Shown: positions 11,838 to 22,967, counted from the first letter of the stretch. The stretch: 64,000 nt of DNA from Dysidea avara (GCF_963678975.1 NC_089275.1:27899977-27963976), one strand, 5' to 3'. The notes: generated from the sequence alone by a model not told the origin. Program-made: numbers and translations.

Positions 11838-11995
11838 TTACCCTAACCCTACCTAGCAGATTATAAATGATTGCCTAACTCTTACCCTAACCCTAACCTA
11901 GCAGATTATAAATGATTGCCTAACTCTTACCCTAACCCTAACCTAACAGATTATAAAGATTGCCTAACTCTTACCCTAACCCTAACCTAACTTTT
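11838..11995 (+). repeat. Minisatellite with telomere-like CCCTAA units
   Basis: Four blocks of CTTACCCTAACCCTAACCTA alternate with a spacer (CAGATTATAAATGATTGCC, last copy shorter), giving a period of roughly 45-50 bp. CCCTAA is the complement of the animal telomere repeat TTAGGG. The unit is more complex than a telomere tract, so this is an interstitial telomere-like minisatellite. Confidence 0.75.
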
Positions 11996-12769
11996 ACTAC
12001 CCGATGTGACATTAAAGTTAGTCAGTTCTCTAACCTCGAGACGAAACAGGCTCAGGAAAGTGTTCCTTCACTACCATTCTAATCTATAGACTAAATAAAA
12101 GACTAACCAGTCGTATGAACATCCGTACTGTATTCCGCGAGGCATTTCATCATTACTTCGTGGCCAGGAAGACCAGACTAATCATGTGATATAGATTACG
12201 GGATAATTTACGGTATGCTAATGTGCTTTCCCTAATGGTTACTCTTTTCAAATAGGTATGGCCTTACCTCTGCTCGAAAAATAAGGCCGTTCTTAGGCCG
12301 CCCACGCATTGAACGAGCAAAAGCCTCCCATATGTACATATTGGTGTTTATCTGCACTGGTTGTAGATGTGCAGTTCAGCATACCATTCATAGTAAATTT
12401 GAAGATATAGACTATCGTTATCTTCCACAAGCCTACAGCCAGGCTTATCTACAGCCAGACTTATCTACAGCCACGCATACGGCTATGTTCATCATGGTCT
12501 GAACTTTTCTTAACTTTCCACATGGTAGGCAAGCACCTATATCACTCCACTAGCACATTTTTGTTGATATCTCATTTCTGTCATCTCACGGTTTTGTGAC
12601 CAATGTTGTGACTGACCAACACTAATACATGGACTGTTGCTACCTCATTGTAGGGTTAGTTACTGAGGGTTAGGGATGGTGTTATCTGGCACTTTAATAC
12701 TAAACAGTGGCTTCGATGAATACCGCAAGCTAGGCAGCTTGTATTTGCTTTATGGCTTATTCAGCATGA

Positions 12770-12915
12770 TATTTGCATGTGTGTTATTGCATGCGTGTTA
12801 TTTGCATACTTGTTATTGCATGCGTGTTATTGCTTGCTTGTTATTTGCATGCGTGTTATTTGCATGTGTGTTATTGCATGCGTGTTATTTGCATGCGTGA
12901 TATTGCATGAATGTT
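12770..12915 (+). repeat. Short-period minisatellite (GCATGCGTGTTATT)
   Basis: About nine imperfect copies of a 14-16-bp unit, GCATGCGTGTTATT(T), with variants such as TTGCTTGCTTGTTATT. The two overlapping + frames rich in Cys, Leu and Tyr are by-products of this repeat and not genes. Confidence 0.8.
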
Positions 12916-13007
12916 ATAATCACAAGATATTATGGCTGCTGCTTGCTGTTTTGCTTATACGTATGCTATTACCGTTGTTATTACATGTTTAGCTTTAGTG
13001 ACTGCTT

Positions 13008-13155
13008 TCTCTTGCCTAGCAACAACCATAGCGAATGTTGCTAGGCAAGAGAAATTCAAATAATCACTGCAAAAGACCTATCACACTTAGCAACCATTGC
13101 TATAGTCTCAAAATGACATTCACCTTAGCAATGGTTACCTAGCAACCATTGCTAC
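13008..13155. promoter_or_regulatory. Cluster of X-box-like (RFX) palindromes upstream of signal-peptide exon
   Basis: A perfect 16-bp hairpin stem (13008-13023 with 13037-13052, 13-base loop) is made of two opposed motifs, TTGCCTAGCAAC and GTTGCTAGGCAAG. A third, GTTACCTAGCAAC (13134-13146), sits inside a near-perfect 29-bp palindrome at 13127-13155. A related TTAGCAACCATTGCTA lies at about 13087-13102. These match the RFX-family X-box (GTTRCC then AGCAAC half-sites). They lie 300-450 bp before the ATG at 13457, a plausible promoter position. They could instead be the remains of a palindromic MITE. Confidence 0.5.
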
Positions 13156-13456
13156 ACTGTTGTTATTCCAGGGTATCTATCACTATGGTAACACTAGTTG
13201 TCAAGTCGGATATTTACTTTAATATAAACACACCACACTTTTTTAGCCAATCAAATTTGTATGTTATAGATTTTTGGCAAAGAACCTTGACAAACAAGTG
13301 TAATACTAATTCTATAGGCTAATTGCTTGACATATTTCAATATAATATGTCAAGCTGCTATTGAGAGTATTATGTTGTAACACATTCACTTGTTGGATTA
13401 TATAGTTAATGTTCCCATTCGGTGTTCAATAATATAATTGTACCTACTGTTTAGGA

Positions 13457-13523
13457 ATGAAGAAGATATTACATGTTTTGTTGTTACTGTTGTCAGCCTT
13501 TGTTGACATCAGCATTCAAGAAG
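13457..13523 (+). CDS. Signal-peptide exon (exon 1) of the EGF-array gene
   Basis: The ATG at 13457 opens MKKILHVLLLLLSAF followed by VDISIQE: a basic start, a nine-residue hydrophobic core (with one His before it) and small residues, a textbook signal peptide. The frame runs 22 codons plus one base into a splice donor GTTAGT at 13524, so the intron is phase 1. No stop intervenes. It is too short for ordinary ORF scans. The next + strand exon with a matching phase and a secreted-type sequence is at 47765, where the joined codon reads Gly. That link implies a 34.2-kb intron and is inferred from phase and logic, not shown. The exon could instead belong to another gene whose later exons I missed. 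Confidence 0.55.
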
Positions 13524-13619
13524 GTTAGTCAATGATGAGTATGTGCATTATGCAACTGTATTATAATTCCATTGACACACAGTGTTGCATCACATAGTTT
13601 TGTAGCTGCATAGCTGTTT

Positions 13620-13880
13620 AAAAGGATGCGGCCAGGAAAGAATTGTGAAATCAAATGTAGCAGCCAACTGTAATGATGTTAATTCCGATCAGTTTATAAT
13701 AATGCATCCCTGGCCGTTGTTAAACTTGGTTGTCATTAGCATGAATCCAGGCATCAATGCAACTATTTCTTGGCTGCCACTTTTGATTTCACAGCTTATT
13801 TCACCCAGGCTCTTGAACGCCACACATTTTTTTACAGCTCAACTGTTTTTGAATATATTTCACTTTGTTTTTGCATTTTA
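13620..13880. repeat. Diverged copy of the AGCCAAGCTGT-type foldback family
   Basis: The block GGCTGCCACTTTTGATTTCACAGC..TTTTTTTACAGCTCAACTGTTTTTGA (about 13770-13855) and the opposite-strand-like GGCCAGGAAAGAATTGTGAAATC (13629-13651) match the arms of the hairpin elements at 36984, 39738 and 45009. Identity is low, so this is an old copy. The 78-aa + frame across it is not a gene. Confidence 0.5.
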
Positions 13881-15235
13881 AACACCCCAGAGCCAGTCAT
13901 AAGCTGACTTTGGGGCTTGCTTTTTGACCAGTTTCTTCTTATCTACTATGATTGTGATGATTATGGAAGACAGAAGTTACAATAGTATTGTATTTGCAGA
14001 TTTTATCTGATTATTTGTTGTAATACTTTATTTCTTATTGTATTTTAAATACTTCCAAACTCAGGTATTGGGGCTTATTTACTGTTGCGTCAATTATACT
14101 GGCATAATTTTTAGGCACATTAGAGGATGAAAAACAGAAAGTATAATGGAGCATAATTGGCAGCATAATGGAGAATGTCCACTACAGTAAATATAATTTC
14201 TGCTACAACAGTCATAATGTCAATAGCTGACCTGTTTATGACAGTGAAGTAGTTCCTGACGGCAGTAGAAATGATGCACTGTAGTGTTAGGAGTAATATT
14301 AAAATATGAAAGGCAATCCAGGACTGCAGTGAGACTGAGGGTAATATCAAAGCCAGGAAATATTTCATACATAGATTGAGATTCTCTAATAGAACAGTCA
14401 AACACTCTAATAGAATAGCCAGCACACGCAACAGAGAGATTTAGATTTAGGAGGCTTATGTATTCATGGCATGGTACTGCAAATACATGCTACTTATTAT
14501 ACTAAGCAATCGCTGTTTGTATACCAATTTCATGTCTAATGAAAACCACTCAGAAACCGTAATTGTTTTATGCATATATACTTGTACACAGAGCTACAAA
14601 ATATTTAATATGGAAATTAAGTGTTTATAGCTTCTGGGACTAGGTGTGCAGGAGTTTTACATGTTATGCATTTAAGTAAGGTGATAGATAAATTGTTGTG
14701 ACTGATACCTGTGCATTCCTTACATGCCATTAGTTATACAATTGATTTCTGTATTCTTAATGATATCTTATTCTTATCAAAGCTTTCAGTGGCCAGTACT
14801 GAAGGTATGACAGCAACATGTGCTGCAGTCTTTGGATTACATAACCTAACAAACTGGAACTTGAGACTACAATTACTTAACTTAGCTAACAATAAGGTGA
14901 AACAAAAATGGGCCAAAACACTGAAGCAATTAATGTTAGCCTATATAATGTACTAAAACAACACTATATCTTGTCATCACCTCAACACTTTTTCTCAGTA
15001 AAATGTAAGCTGTATTGATTGCAAGGACAAGAACACTTGGAAAAAAAACAATATTTAAACAGGTAAACAGGTCTCCAGTGAGAGAATAATGGTATATGGT
15101 ATATATGTGCAGTACATGTAACAGTAAAAAGGTGTAACCAAAACAGGTTGCCAAAACAAAATTCAAAGTTGTAACAAAAAAGGTTGTTGAAGCAAAACAA
15201 GTTGTAACCAAAAAGGTCAGGTTAAGAGAAAAAAG

Positions 15236-15320
15236 ACAGAGGCAATGCTACGTACCACAGAGGCAATGCTACGTACCACAGAGGCAATGCTACGTACCAC
15301 AGAGGCAATGCTATGTACCA
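15236..15320 (+). repeat. Four-copy 21-bp tandem repeat
   Basis: ACAGAGGCAATGCTACGTACC is repeated four times in tandem; the last copy has one base changed (TATGTACC). It abuts the tRNA-like segment that follows. Confidence 0.85.
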
Positions 15321-15368
15321 CTGTGATTCAATGAGGACTGAACACTTGCAAGTTGAATGCTCTACCAC
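15310..15368 (-). repeat. Possible tRNA-derived SINE remnant
   Basis: On the - strand, TGGTAAAAGTGGTAGAGCAT followed by TCAACTTGCAAGTGTTC and TCATTGAATC has the layout of a degraded tRNA (A box, anticodon arm, B box). The B box lacks the GGTTCGA core. It may be an old SINE head; the evidence is weak. Confidence 0.3.
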
Positions 15369-17040
15369 TTTTACCAAATGTGACCTGTGGTTTACTCACA
15401 CCTATAAGTTGTTTATAAAGGCCAGCTTAAGTTGAATGAATGGAAAGCTGTTTACTTGTGGTTTGCATGCAGTTTACAGAAAGAATTCAAGCGAATTTTT
15501 GTCTACACCCTTGCACTAATTGAGCTGTAAATAACGAATGACAGCAGTTAGAAGCTTCATTTAAAAACAATGTAATTCTTAGATGATGAGTGCTTTGTTT
15601 GACACAGCAACTCTTTCAATACATGCATCGTTAGCAAGATAATTGTCTGATGTCAAAGGAATTTAGACAGATAGACAGACAGATGGCTTTTCAGCTTTAT
15701 ATATTATATATATTATATAGATTGTAAGTAAATACAGGCACTATAATAAAACTTTATATAGCCATAGCCATGAACAATCAAGCACAAAACTATAGAGCAA
15801 TTATCAGTATTGGTTGTTGAAAAAGATACAGTACTTTGGCTTTGGTATCAGTAGGTATTTTTTAGAGCACTAGCTTATTATGATAATCACTTAATTAATT
15901 TTTATTAGTTTAATCACAAAGGTAAGGTGAATACAAAAGGCAACAAGCCTATAGAGGTATGTACCACCAACAAAAAAATTAATATACCAAACAACAATGA
16001 GGTATACAGCAAAAACAGACAAACAAAGTACAATAAAAGTAATAGTTACACAAAAAATAAGTTATGTAGGCTTACAAAGAAAAGTATACAAAAGATACTT
16101 AATAGTGACACAGTGAGGTACAAACAGTATATTAAACGGAATCGAGTTCAAAAAGAAAATACTATTAACAAAAAAGGAAAACCTATATGAATTTTTTGAG
16201 GATTGTTTACACAATAGGGAGAGTGAGTGAGATCTCGTTATGAATTGGAAAAGTATAGAAATCCAATACAGTGCAAGGCAAAGGCATGTAATACATGGTG
16301 GTCAATGACAAATACTTACTACAAATGGAAAGTGATGGCCAATGTAGCATTCTTCAGATGACTTTGACCATTTAAAATGTTAGTGTTTATTCTGCTCCCG
16401 CAAATCCAACAAGCCCCACGATTTAGAATTTTTTCAAGAGCTATAATTTTTCTCTACATATGAGGATTCCAAGCAATGCTAGCATAATCAGGAACAGGTA
16501 AAATGAATAACTGTATCTGTAGAGAAGAAGAAACAATAATTTGTGTAAAAACAAGTGTCAAAGACAATTAATGGTTGGATTTGAAGTATTTAAAATACAA
16601 ATGAAGTGAAATTCATGCAAAAACAGCCAAGCTGTATTAAAAGGGTGTGACATTTACAAACCCAGGGAAAAGGTTGTGAAATCAAAGGTGAAAGTCATGA
16701 AATGGCCACAATGATGATAGCGAAACTAATCCGAATCACAGATCGGGCAAAATCAAACTGACACCACCAAGTGGGTAGTCGTGCTACCAGTTTTGACCCT
16801 CAGTACTACTCTAGGCTGGTTTTAACTGACGTCTTTTCTGGGTGATGTGGGGAGCTCGAGTAATGGTTTCCGGTCTTGTGAAGGACCTGACTTGGCAAGA
16901 ATCAGCGGTTAACTGGTGGACAGCCTAATAATGTTCGTCAGACATTTTTCTGTTGATTTTGCTACATATCAGTCACTAAGGAGCCAGCTCAGCCTTGTAA
17001 TCTTGTGTCTCGACTCCAATCATAGTCTGCCTCCATTTTG

Positions 17041-17140
17041 AAATATATATTTATTTTTTATTTATTATTTATTAATGCTTTACAGCACAAGTGCTGAAGG
17101 TCTATAGGACACCTGGTCCTACAGCCTGCTCAAAGACTTT
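17041..17140 (-). repeat. Possible retrotransposon 3' end with A/T-rich tail
   Basis: Read on -, GCAGGCTGTAGGACCAGGTG leads into CTTCAGCACTTGTGCTGTAA and then a tail of AATA/AAT-like units, the look of a LINE or SINE 3' end. No coding sequence is attached. Confidence 0.35.
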
Positions 17141-17424
17141 AGCTACTTAAGGTGTGTTTGAAAAGTTGACGAAAGGAGAAAAAAATCTTTCCCACCACCA
17201 ACCCTCCACCCCTTTGTGAGCACTCATGATCAAGAGCGGCCCAAGAAGCCGGCGTACCACACCGTCAGTATATTAACAGGAAGAAAGAAACGCAATTTTC
17301 ACACCTATGTAGCTCTGTGATCCCTAATCCGAGTGGACCAAATTTACTAGAGAAATGCCGGCCAGTAGGGGGAGTCCACATACCAAATTTGAAGAAAATC
17401 GCTCCAGCCATTTCCGAGATATGA

Positions 17425-18152
17425 CAGAATGGGCCGATACTTGGCAACTTAAGTTCAATATTAGTAAATGTACAGTTATACGTTGCACGAGATCCTTATC
17501 ACCACTCACTTACGACTACACACTTCACAGTCACATACTAGACATATCTGATCAACATATGTACCTAGGAGTCTTAATTCATAAATCACTGTCTTGGTCA
17601 CCTCACATATCAAATGTTGTCAATAAAGCATCTAGAACACTCAATTTCTTAAAACGCAATCTAAACAAATGTTCAAAACAAGTTAAAGAATCAGCTTACC
17701 TAACAATGGTGAGACCACAACTAGAGTATGCATCTGCTGTCTGGGATCCCTACCACGTTGGAGATATTTCAGAGTTAGAGAAAGTACAACGAAGAGCAGC
17801 GCGCTGGGTGTTGAATGACTATGGCAGATTCAGTTCAGTTTCTCTAATGTTGGATCAGCTGAAATGGCCTACATTACAAATTCGTCGGAAATTATCTAGG
17901 TTACAAATATTGCATAAGATACACTACCAACAGTTATCACTCCAAATTCCTCATTATTACTTACCAAAAACACGACCAACAAGACAATACCACCATCTTC
18001 ACTATATTTTACCTACCTCATCCACCACGGCATACCAAAACAGCTATTTCTCAAGAACAATAAACGAGTGGAACATACTACCAACTGACACAATTGAAAT
18101 TGCAGATACTGATCTATTTACAGCTAGACTCCAATCATATTATTGTACCTAA
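17425..18152 (+). pseudogene. Reverse transcriptase C-terminal fragment of a LINE
   Basis: The frame reads WADTWQLKFNISKC (the region after the RT active site in jockey/CR1/RTE-like LINE proteins), then YLGVLIHKSLSW, then the thumb/connection signature LTMVRPQLEYASAVWDPY and LEKVQRRAARWVLNDY. It ends near FSRTINEWNILPTD, a common LINE C-terminal motif, with a stop at 18150-18152. About 240 residues remain. The endonuclease domain and the RT catalytic YADD-type motif are missing through 5' truncation. The frame stays open upstream to 17355 only because the host repeat happens to be open there. Confidence 0.88.
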
Positions 18153-18232
18153 TGTATTTGTTTATGTGATTCCTGAGCACACCAGCAGGGCTGACTGCTC
18201 AGTAAACAATAATAATAATAATAATAATAATA
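17425..18232 (+). mobile_element. 5'-truncated non-LTR retrotransposon (LINE), TSD ATATGA
   Basis: The insertion interrupts a copy of the conserved module (compare the empty site near 37666-37690). The bases ATATGA occur at 17419-17424 and again at 18233-18238, so the target duplication is 6 bp. The 3' end is a run of about nine AAT units, the simple-repeat tail typical of several LINE clades. Only the C-terminal part of the reverse transcriptase protein is present, so this is a dead-on-arrival copy. Confidence 0.85.
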
Positions 18233-18889
18233 ATATGAGCGAACAAAATTTCATTTGTTTTTTTTCTTCATTTTCATTTCGCATACTTCGCAAAATCCGC
18301 CATAAAACACGAATACGTACTCCAATCGGGCTGAACTTTGGCACACTTGAAGGGCTCTTTTAAGGTGGATTTTAGTACCTACTTTGGTAGGAATCCGATG
18401 AACATTCACGGAGTTATGACCGATTATTTTCGTAAAATAAGGTCGAAGGTCTGTCACGCCTACAGGGTAAACCCCTTGGAGGAATAAGTTGAAAATTGAT
18501 ATGTAGATGGAGCAACCATCGTAAGAATGCCTTTTTATGGTTTGAAAGAAATCGGGATAAAGACCATGGAGATATGACACAAAACCCAACCTGTGTCAAA
18601 ATTACGCGATCGATTTTTATGAATTAAAAAAAAAACTTAGTTTTCGTGTCTACCAGGCAAACCGCTTAGAGCAACGAGCTGGAAATCAGTATGTAGCTGG
18701 AATAATCATCATAAAAAGTCCTTGCAGTAGTACAGAAGAATCGTATTACAAACCACTGAGTTATGATTCGAAAGGCAACTACGTGTAGCAAATGCGAGAT
18801 CGAGATACTCTAATAGAACAGTCACCCTAATAAAGCATTCAGCTGCGTTTATAATTTACTCAATTATATTACATTGCAAATTATTCTGC

Positions 18890-19945
18890 AGGGAATTCAG
18901 CTACAAACAAGTCACCCTGTAGTCAGAAGAAGGTACCTAATAGAGAGTTCAGCTGCAAAGAAACCATCATGGAGAGAGTTTAGTTGCAAACAAATCACCT
19001 TGTAGAGAATTCAGCCAGGGCCGCCCACGGGGGGGGGCAACTGGGGCATTTTGCCCCGGGCCCCAGCCTGAAAGGGGCCCCAGGAGGCCCCATGAAGTGC
19101 CCCCTGAATACCTGTTTAAAAGATCAATATACTCTAATAGAGCAGTCAGATCTAAATACTCTAATAGAGCAGTCACAGTATTCTTCAGAGGAGCAGTGTA
19201 GCAAGCTTATAGATAAGGAGATATGGTTGGTGATGGGTAGTTATTGTCATTGCCAGCAGGTTGTGACCTTCTTTTTTTTTTTTTTTTTTTTTGGTCTTCA
19301 CCTTACAACTTGGGTGAAGGGCCCCACTTTAACTCTTTGCCCTGGGCCCCTTAATTTCTCTGGGTGGCCCTGAATTCAGCTACAAAAAAATTGCCCTGTA
19401 GAGAGATCAGCTAGAAGAAGTTACCTTGTAGAGAGTTCAGTTACAAAGAAACCATCATGTAGAGAGTTCAGCTGCAAACAAATCACCCAGTAGAAAGTTC
19501 CGCTATGAACAGATCACCCTGTAGAGAGTTCAGTTAGAAACAAGTCATCCTGTAGAGAGATCAACTAGAAGAAGTCACCTTGTAGACAGTTCAGCTACAA
19601 AGAAACTACCATGTAAGAGAGTTCAGCTGCGAACTAATCACCTGTAGATAGTTCAGCTAGAAACAAGTCACCCTGTAGAGAGTTCAGCTAGAAGAAGATA
19701 CATTGTAGAGAGTTCAGCTACAAAGAAACTACCATGTAGATAGTTCAGCTGCAAACGATTCGCCCTGTAGAGAATTCAGCTACAAACAAATCACCCTGTA
19801 GAAAGATCAGCTAGAAGAAGTCACCTTATAGAGTGTTCAGCTACAATCAAATCATCCTGTAGAGAGATCAGCTACAAACAAGTCATCCAGTAGAGAGATT
19901 AACTAGAAGGATCACCTTGTAGAGAGTTCAGCTACAAAGAAATTA
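18890..19945 (-). repeat. ~31-bp satellite array (copy 1)
   Basis: Imperfect tandem units of about 30-31 bp built on CCCTGTAGAGAGTTCAGCTA then GAAACAAGTCA. Units vary by several bases, and CAAAGAAACC..CATG variants alternate with GAAGAAGTCACCTT variants. The array is interrupted by the hAT-like element 19016-19372. At the right it passes into a linker with a GCCAGCCATAGGCCGGC hairpin (about 20009-20025). Confidence 0.85.
19016..19372. mobile_element. hAT-like MITE in satellite, TSD AATTCAGC
   Basis: The ends are CAGGGCCGCCCACGG and, reading inward from the right, CAGGGCCACCCAGAG. Perfect AATTCAGC copies flank it (19008-19015 and 19373-19380). The inner part has opposed blocks rich in GGGCCCC, two copies of the ACTCTAATAGAGCAGTCA motif (about 19129-19172) and a run of 20-plus T near 19271-19292. 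Confidence 0.88.
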
Positions 19946-20049
19946 CCCTGCTTCATCTTTTCTTCTTCCTCTGGTAAAGAAAAAATAATAGGTTAAAAAG
20001 CCCTAAAGCCAGCCATAGGCCGGCTTTGGGGTATACAAATACAAAAAGA

Positions 20050-20600
20050 AGTGAAATTTAATCCAAAACAGCCAAGCTGTAAAAAAAGAGTGCTGCCCTC
20101 AGAAAGGCTATGGCGAAAAAAGATGCGAAATCCAAGGTGGCGGCCAATAAATGACTGTGATTGTAGGTTAATGGTAAAAATTTTAATAACAATAATTCAG
20201 CTGAATTTTGTGCCACTTGTTGGATTAGATACTACTTTTCTCATCCAACTGCTCAGATTTTCTATCTTGTTTAGCAGGAAACTCTACAAGCAGCTACAAG
20301 TATTGGAAGTGGTCTGAAAGGAAACGGATTGATGCATATTTTGTGTAAATCTCATACACATGCTTGCTATCCTTGTCAAGTTATGCTGCCTTGAATTCTT
20401 TAAAACCATTTGTTTCAAAACTTCTATTGTGCGATTTGGATCGTTTTTCCAAACTCCAGTCACAAATTTTAATGATGGCTTTGTGCATTATTGAAATCAA
20501 CATCATAGCAGCCATTTAACAGCTGCCACTTTTTATTTCACAACTTTTTCACCCAGGCTTTTGAAGGTTGCACCCTTTTATACAGCTTGGATGTTTTTAC
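20050..20600. mobile_element. Diverged foldback element of AGCCAAGCTGT family
   Basis: The left arm (AAAACAGCCAAGCTGTAAAAA, about 20065-20190) carries the family blocks GGCTATGGCGAAAAAAGATG and CCAAGGTGGCGGCCAA. The right arm (about 20510-20600: TAACAGCTGCCAC..TTTTTATTTCACAAC..ACAGCTTGGATGTTTTT) is diverged. The middle holds about 300 bp absent from the compact copies. Confidence 0.6.
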
Positions 20601-20716
20601 ATATACAGTATGTGAAGTAGTACCTACAGTACCTCAATCTTAGGTCTAAACGTGCAGTAGCAGTGAAATACTGAAACTAGCCTCATATCTTATTTCAATC
20701 AAATTTGTATTTCAGG

Positions 20717-20982
20717 TGACGAAATCTGTGAAAACCTTGCATAATGGCACATTTTTGAATTCTTTATTATTCAAAATTTATATTCTACATAGCCAAATGT
20801 ATGCTCTGGAAAATTTCAGCCTTGTATGCCAATAACATTTGGAGTTACAGCCCTAAAAAGTAACAATAACAGAAAGATCGATTTGTACAGTAAGTGTAGG
20901 GGAAATAAAGTTACAGGTGTTTACAAAAATGGTTGTAACTTATGAATGCCATGATTATGCCAGGTTTTCACAGATCCTGTCA
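20717..20982. mobile_element. TIR element related to 34039-34662
   Basis: The ends read inward as TGACGAAATCTGTGAAAACC on the left and TGACAGGATCTGTGAAAACC on the right, each followed by a GCATAAT block. The interior shares TATGCTCTGG, TTTGGAGTTACA and ACAGAAAGATC blocks with 34080-34215. It is a shorter, older member of that family. Confidence 0.7.
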
Positions 20983-21239
20983 TATTTTTAATTATTATAT
21001 TAGTTTGTCAAATTTTAGTAAAGTTCTACAATACAGCATCAAATGAAATGAATGATTCTAGATGTAAGAGGCTATAATTGCATGACAAAACGATCCTCTC
21101 TTTTTATTACCAGTAAGCAATGCAGTCATTTTGCTTACTCTTCAACCCATTACACAGTCCTACACATGGAGAATGATCAAGACACACTGCTCTGTGCTGC
21201 CTTGATGAAACAAGATGATTTATACTGTGGACTTGCCTG

Positions 21240-21855
21240 CCAACATCAGTACTCCACATACCAAATTTGAGTTAAATCTCTTCAAGCGTTCCCGAGGTAT
21301 GCGACTTCAAAAATTGGCTTAGTTTCCCCATTTTTTTCTGACTATTTTCCTTTTTTGCACACTTACAAAAAACTGCCATAAAGCGCAAATGCCATATCCG
21401 ATTGCCTTGCAATTTGGCACACCGAAGGAAGATATAAAGGTGCACCTTGGTACCATGTTTGACTGGAATCCAACAAACAGTCAAGGAGTTATTAGCAATT
21501 ACTTACGAGAAATAACACCGATACGTTGTCACACCTACAGGGTAAACTGCTTATAGTAAGAAGCTGAAAATTGATATGCGAATAGGTTAACTATTGAACC
21601 TCAAACCTTTTGTAGATTGACAGTAATTGAGTTAAAGACCATGAAGATACCACAAAAAAACTAACAGTCTATAACAATTATGCAATCGAGATCAGCTAAC
21701 AAAAAAACAACAAATAACCATTACTTGCCACGCCTACGAGAAAAACCGTTTAGGGGAACCATTTGAAACTTGGTGTGCAGAAGAATCAGACTTAAAGCAA
21801 CAGGGTTATAACACGAAATCCAACTTGGTGTAGCAAGTGCAAGATCGAGATACTC
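21240..21855 (-). repeat. Conserved non-coding module of composite repeat (copy 2, partial)
   Basis: It shares CCAAATTTGA, GAGGTATGCGACTTCAAAAA, CTACAGGGTAAAC and GAGATACTCTAATAGAGCAG with the other copies, but lacks the hairpin terminus. It leads directly into the next satellite array. Confidence 0.7.
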
Positions 21856-22967
21856 TAATAGAGCAGTCATCCTAATAAAGCAGTCAGCTAAGAAACAAAA
21901 ATTACCCTATTTAAACGTTTAACTATGTCCTGTAGATAATTTAACTCAATTATAAGTTACTCTGTATGCAACTCAACTATAATAAAGTCATCTTGTAGAA
22001 AGATCAGGTCACCCTGCAAAGTGTTAAACTAATGATACATTGAGTCACCTGTAGAGTATTCAGCTAGAGTCACCCTGTAGAGAAATTGACTAGAAACAAG
22101 TTGCCCTGTGAAGAGATCAGCTAGAAACCAGTCGCCCTAAAGAGAATTCAACTATATTTCAAGTCACCCTGTAGAGAGTTCAGCTGGAAGCAAGTTACCT
22201 TGTAGAGAGATCAGCTAGAAACAAGTCTCTCAATAGAGGGATCAGCTATGTAATCATCCTGTAGAGAGATCAGCTGTGTAATCATCCTGTAGAGAGATCA
22301 GCTGGACACAAAATTACCTTGTAGACCTAGAAAAAAGTCACCCTATGGAAAGATCAGCTAGATACAAAGAAAGATTAGGTAGAAAGAAGTCACCATATAG
22401 AAAGATCAACTAGAAACAAGTCACCCTGCAGAGAATTCAGTAGAAACAAGCTGTCCTGTAGAAAGATCAGCTATAAACAAGTCACACAGTAGAGATATCA
22501 GCTAGAGAAGATCTTTCAGTAGAGAGATCAGCTAGAAACAAATCACTCTATACAGAGATCAGCTAGAAAGAAGTCACCCTGCAAAGAGTTCAGCTACTTT
22601 CAAGTCACTCTTAGAGAGATCAGCCAGAAAGAAATCACCCTGAAGAAAGATCAGCTAGACACAAATCACCCTGTAGAGAGATCAGCTAGAGACAAGTCAC
22701 ACAGTAGAGGTATCAGCTAGAAGCAGATCTAGAAACAAATCACGCTGTACAGAGATCAGCTAGAAACAAGTCACCCTGCAAAGAGTTCGGCTACTTTTTC
22801 AAGTCACTCTTAGAGAGATAAGCCAGAAACAAATCATTCTGAAGAGAGATCAGCTAGAAACAAGTCACCCTGCAGAAAGTTCAATTATGTTTCAAGTCAC
22901 CCTGCAGAGAGTTCAGTAGAAACAAGCTGCCCTGCAGAGAGATTAGCTAGAAACAAGTTACTGTGTA
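21856..22967 (-). repeat. ~31-bp satellite array (copy 2, left part)
   Basis: Units of the CCCTGTAGAGAGATCAGCTA plus GAAACAAGTCA type. The array is interrupted at 22968 by the ISL2EU transposon and resumes at 29768 without loss, so the two parts were once one array of about 4 kb. Confidence 0.88.

Larger units (their letters stand above)
11133..12263. mobile_element. PIF/Harbinger-type element, TSD TTA
   Basis: A 1,131-bp element with ends GGCCATACCTAATTGAAAA (11133-11151) and the inverted GGCCATACCTATTTGAAAA (12245-12263), one mismatch. TTA flanks both sides (11130-11132 and 12264-12266). It interrupts a duplicated host segment, so the empty site can be read from the neighbouring copy. It encodes no recognisable transposase. 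It holds a tRNA-like segment and a telomere-like minisatellite, listed separately. CACGTG-containing palindromes lie near 11348-11372 and 11474-11492. Confidence 0.8.
14420..17040. other. Intronic DNA, no exon recognised; small repeats
   Basis: The + frame at 14711-14956 and the Lys-rich frame at 15927-16190 (rich in N, K, Y) have the composition of AT-rich non-coding DNA. The start of the latter (GTGAATACAAAA..AACAAGCCT) recurs near 60867-60892, so it lies in a dispersed repeat. A short AT array is near 15696-15718. The 16740-17040 stretch is richer in GC but matches nothing I know. Confidence 0.4.
17229..18800 (-). repeat. Conserved non-coding module of composite repeat (copy 1, split by LINE)
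   Basis: Starting GATCAAGAGCGGCCCAAGAA, this copy lacks the terminal hairpin found in others. It shares with 37466-38250, 43990-44837 and 46915-47735 the blocks AGTATATT.ACAGGAAGAA, CCATTTCCGAGATA, TACTCCAATCG, ACGCCTACAGGGTAAACC and GAGATCGAGATACTCTAATA. Reading frames are not conserved between copies. The LINE 17425-18232 is inserted in it. Orientation is given so that the hairpin end is 3'. Confidence 0.75.

Noticed and set aside
12676..12992. Two Cys/Leu-rich frames
   Set aside because: They translate a 14-16-bp minisatellite in two frames.
15927..16190. 87-aa Lys/Asn-rich frame
   Set aside because: Composition matches AT-rich non-coding DNA. Its start lies in a repeat also found near 60867.
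17355..17424. N-terminal extension of the RT frame upstream of the LINE
   Set aside because: The sequence belongs to the host repeat module, as the homologous copies show, and is open by chance up to the target duplication.
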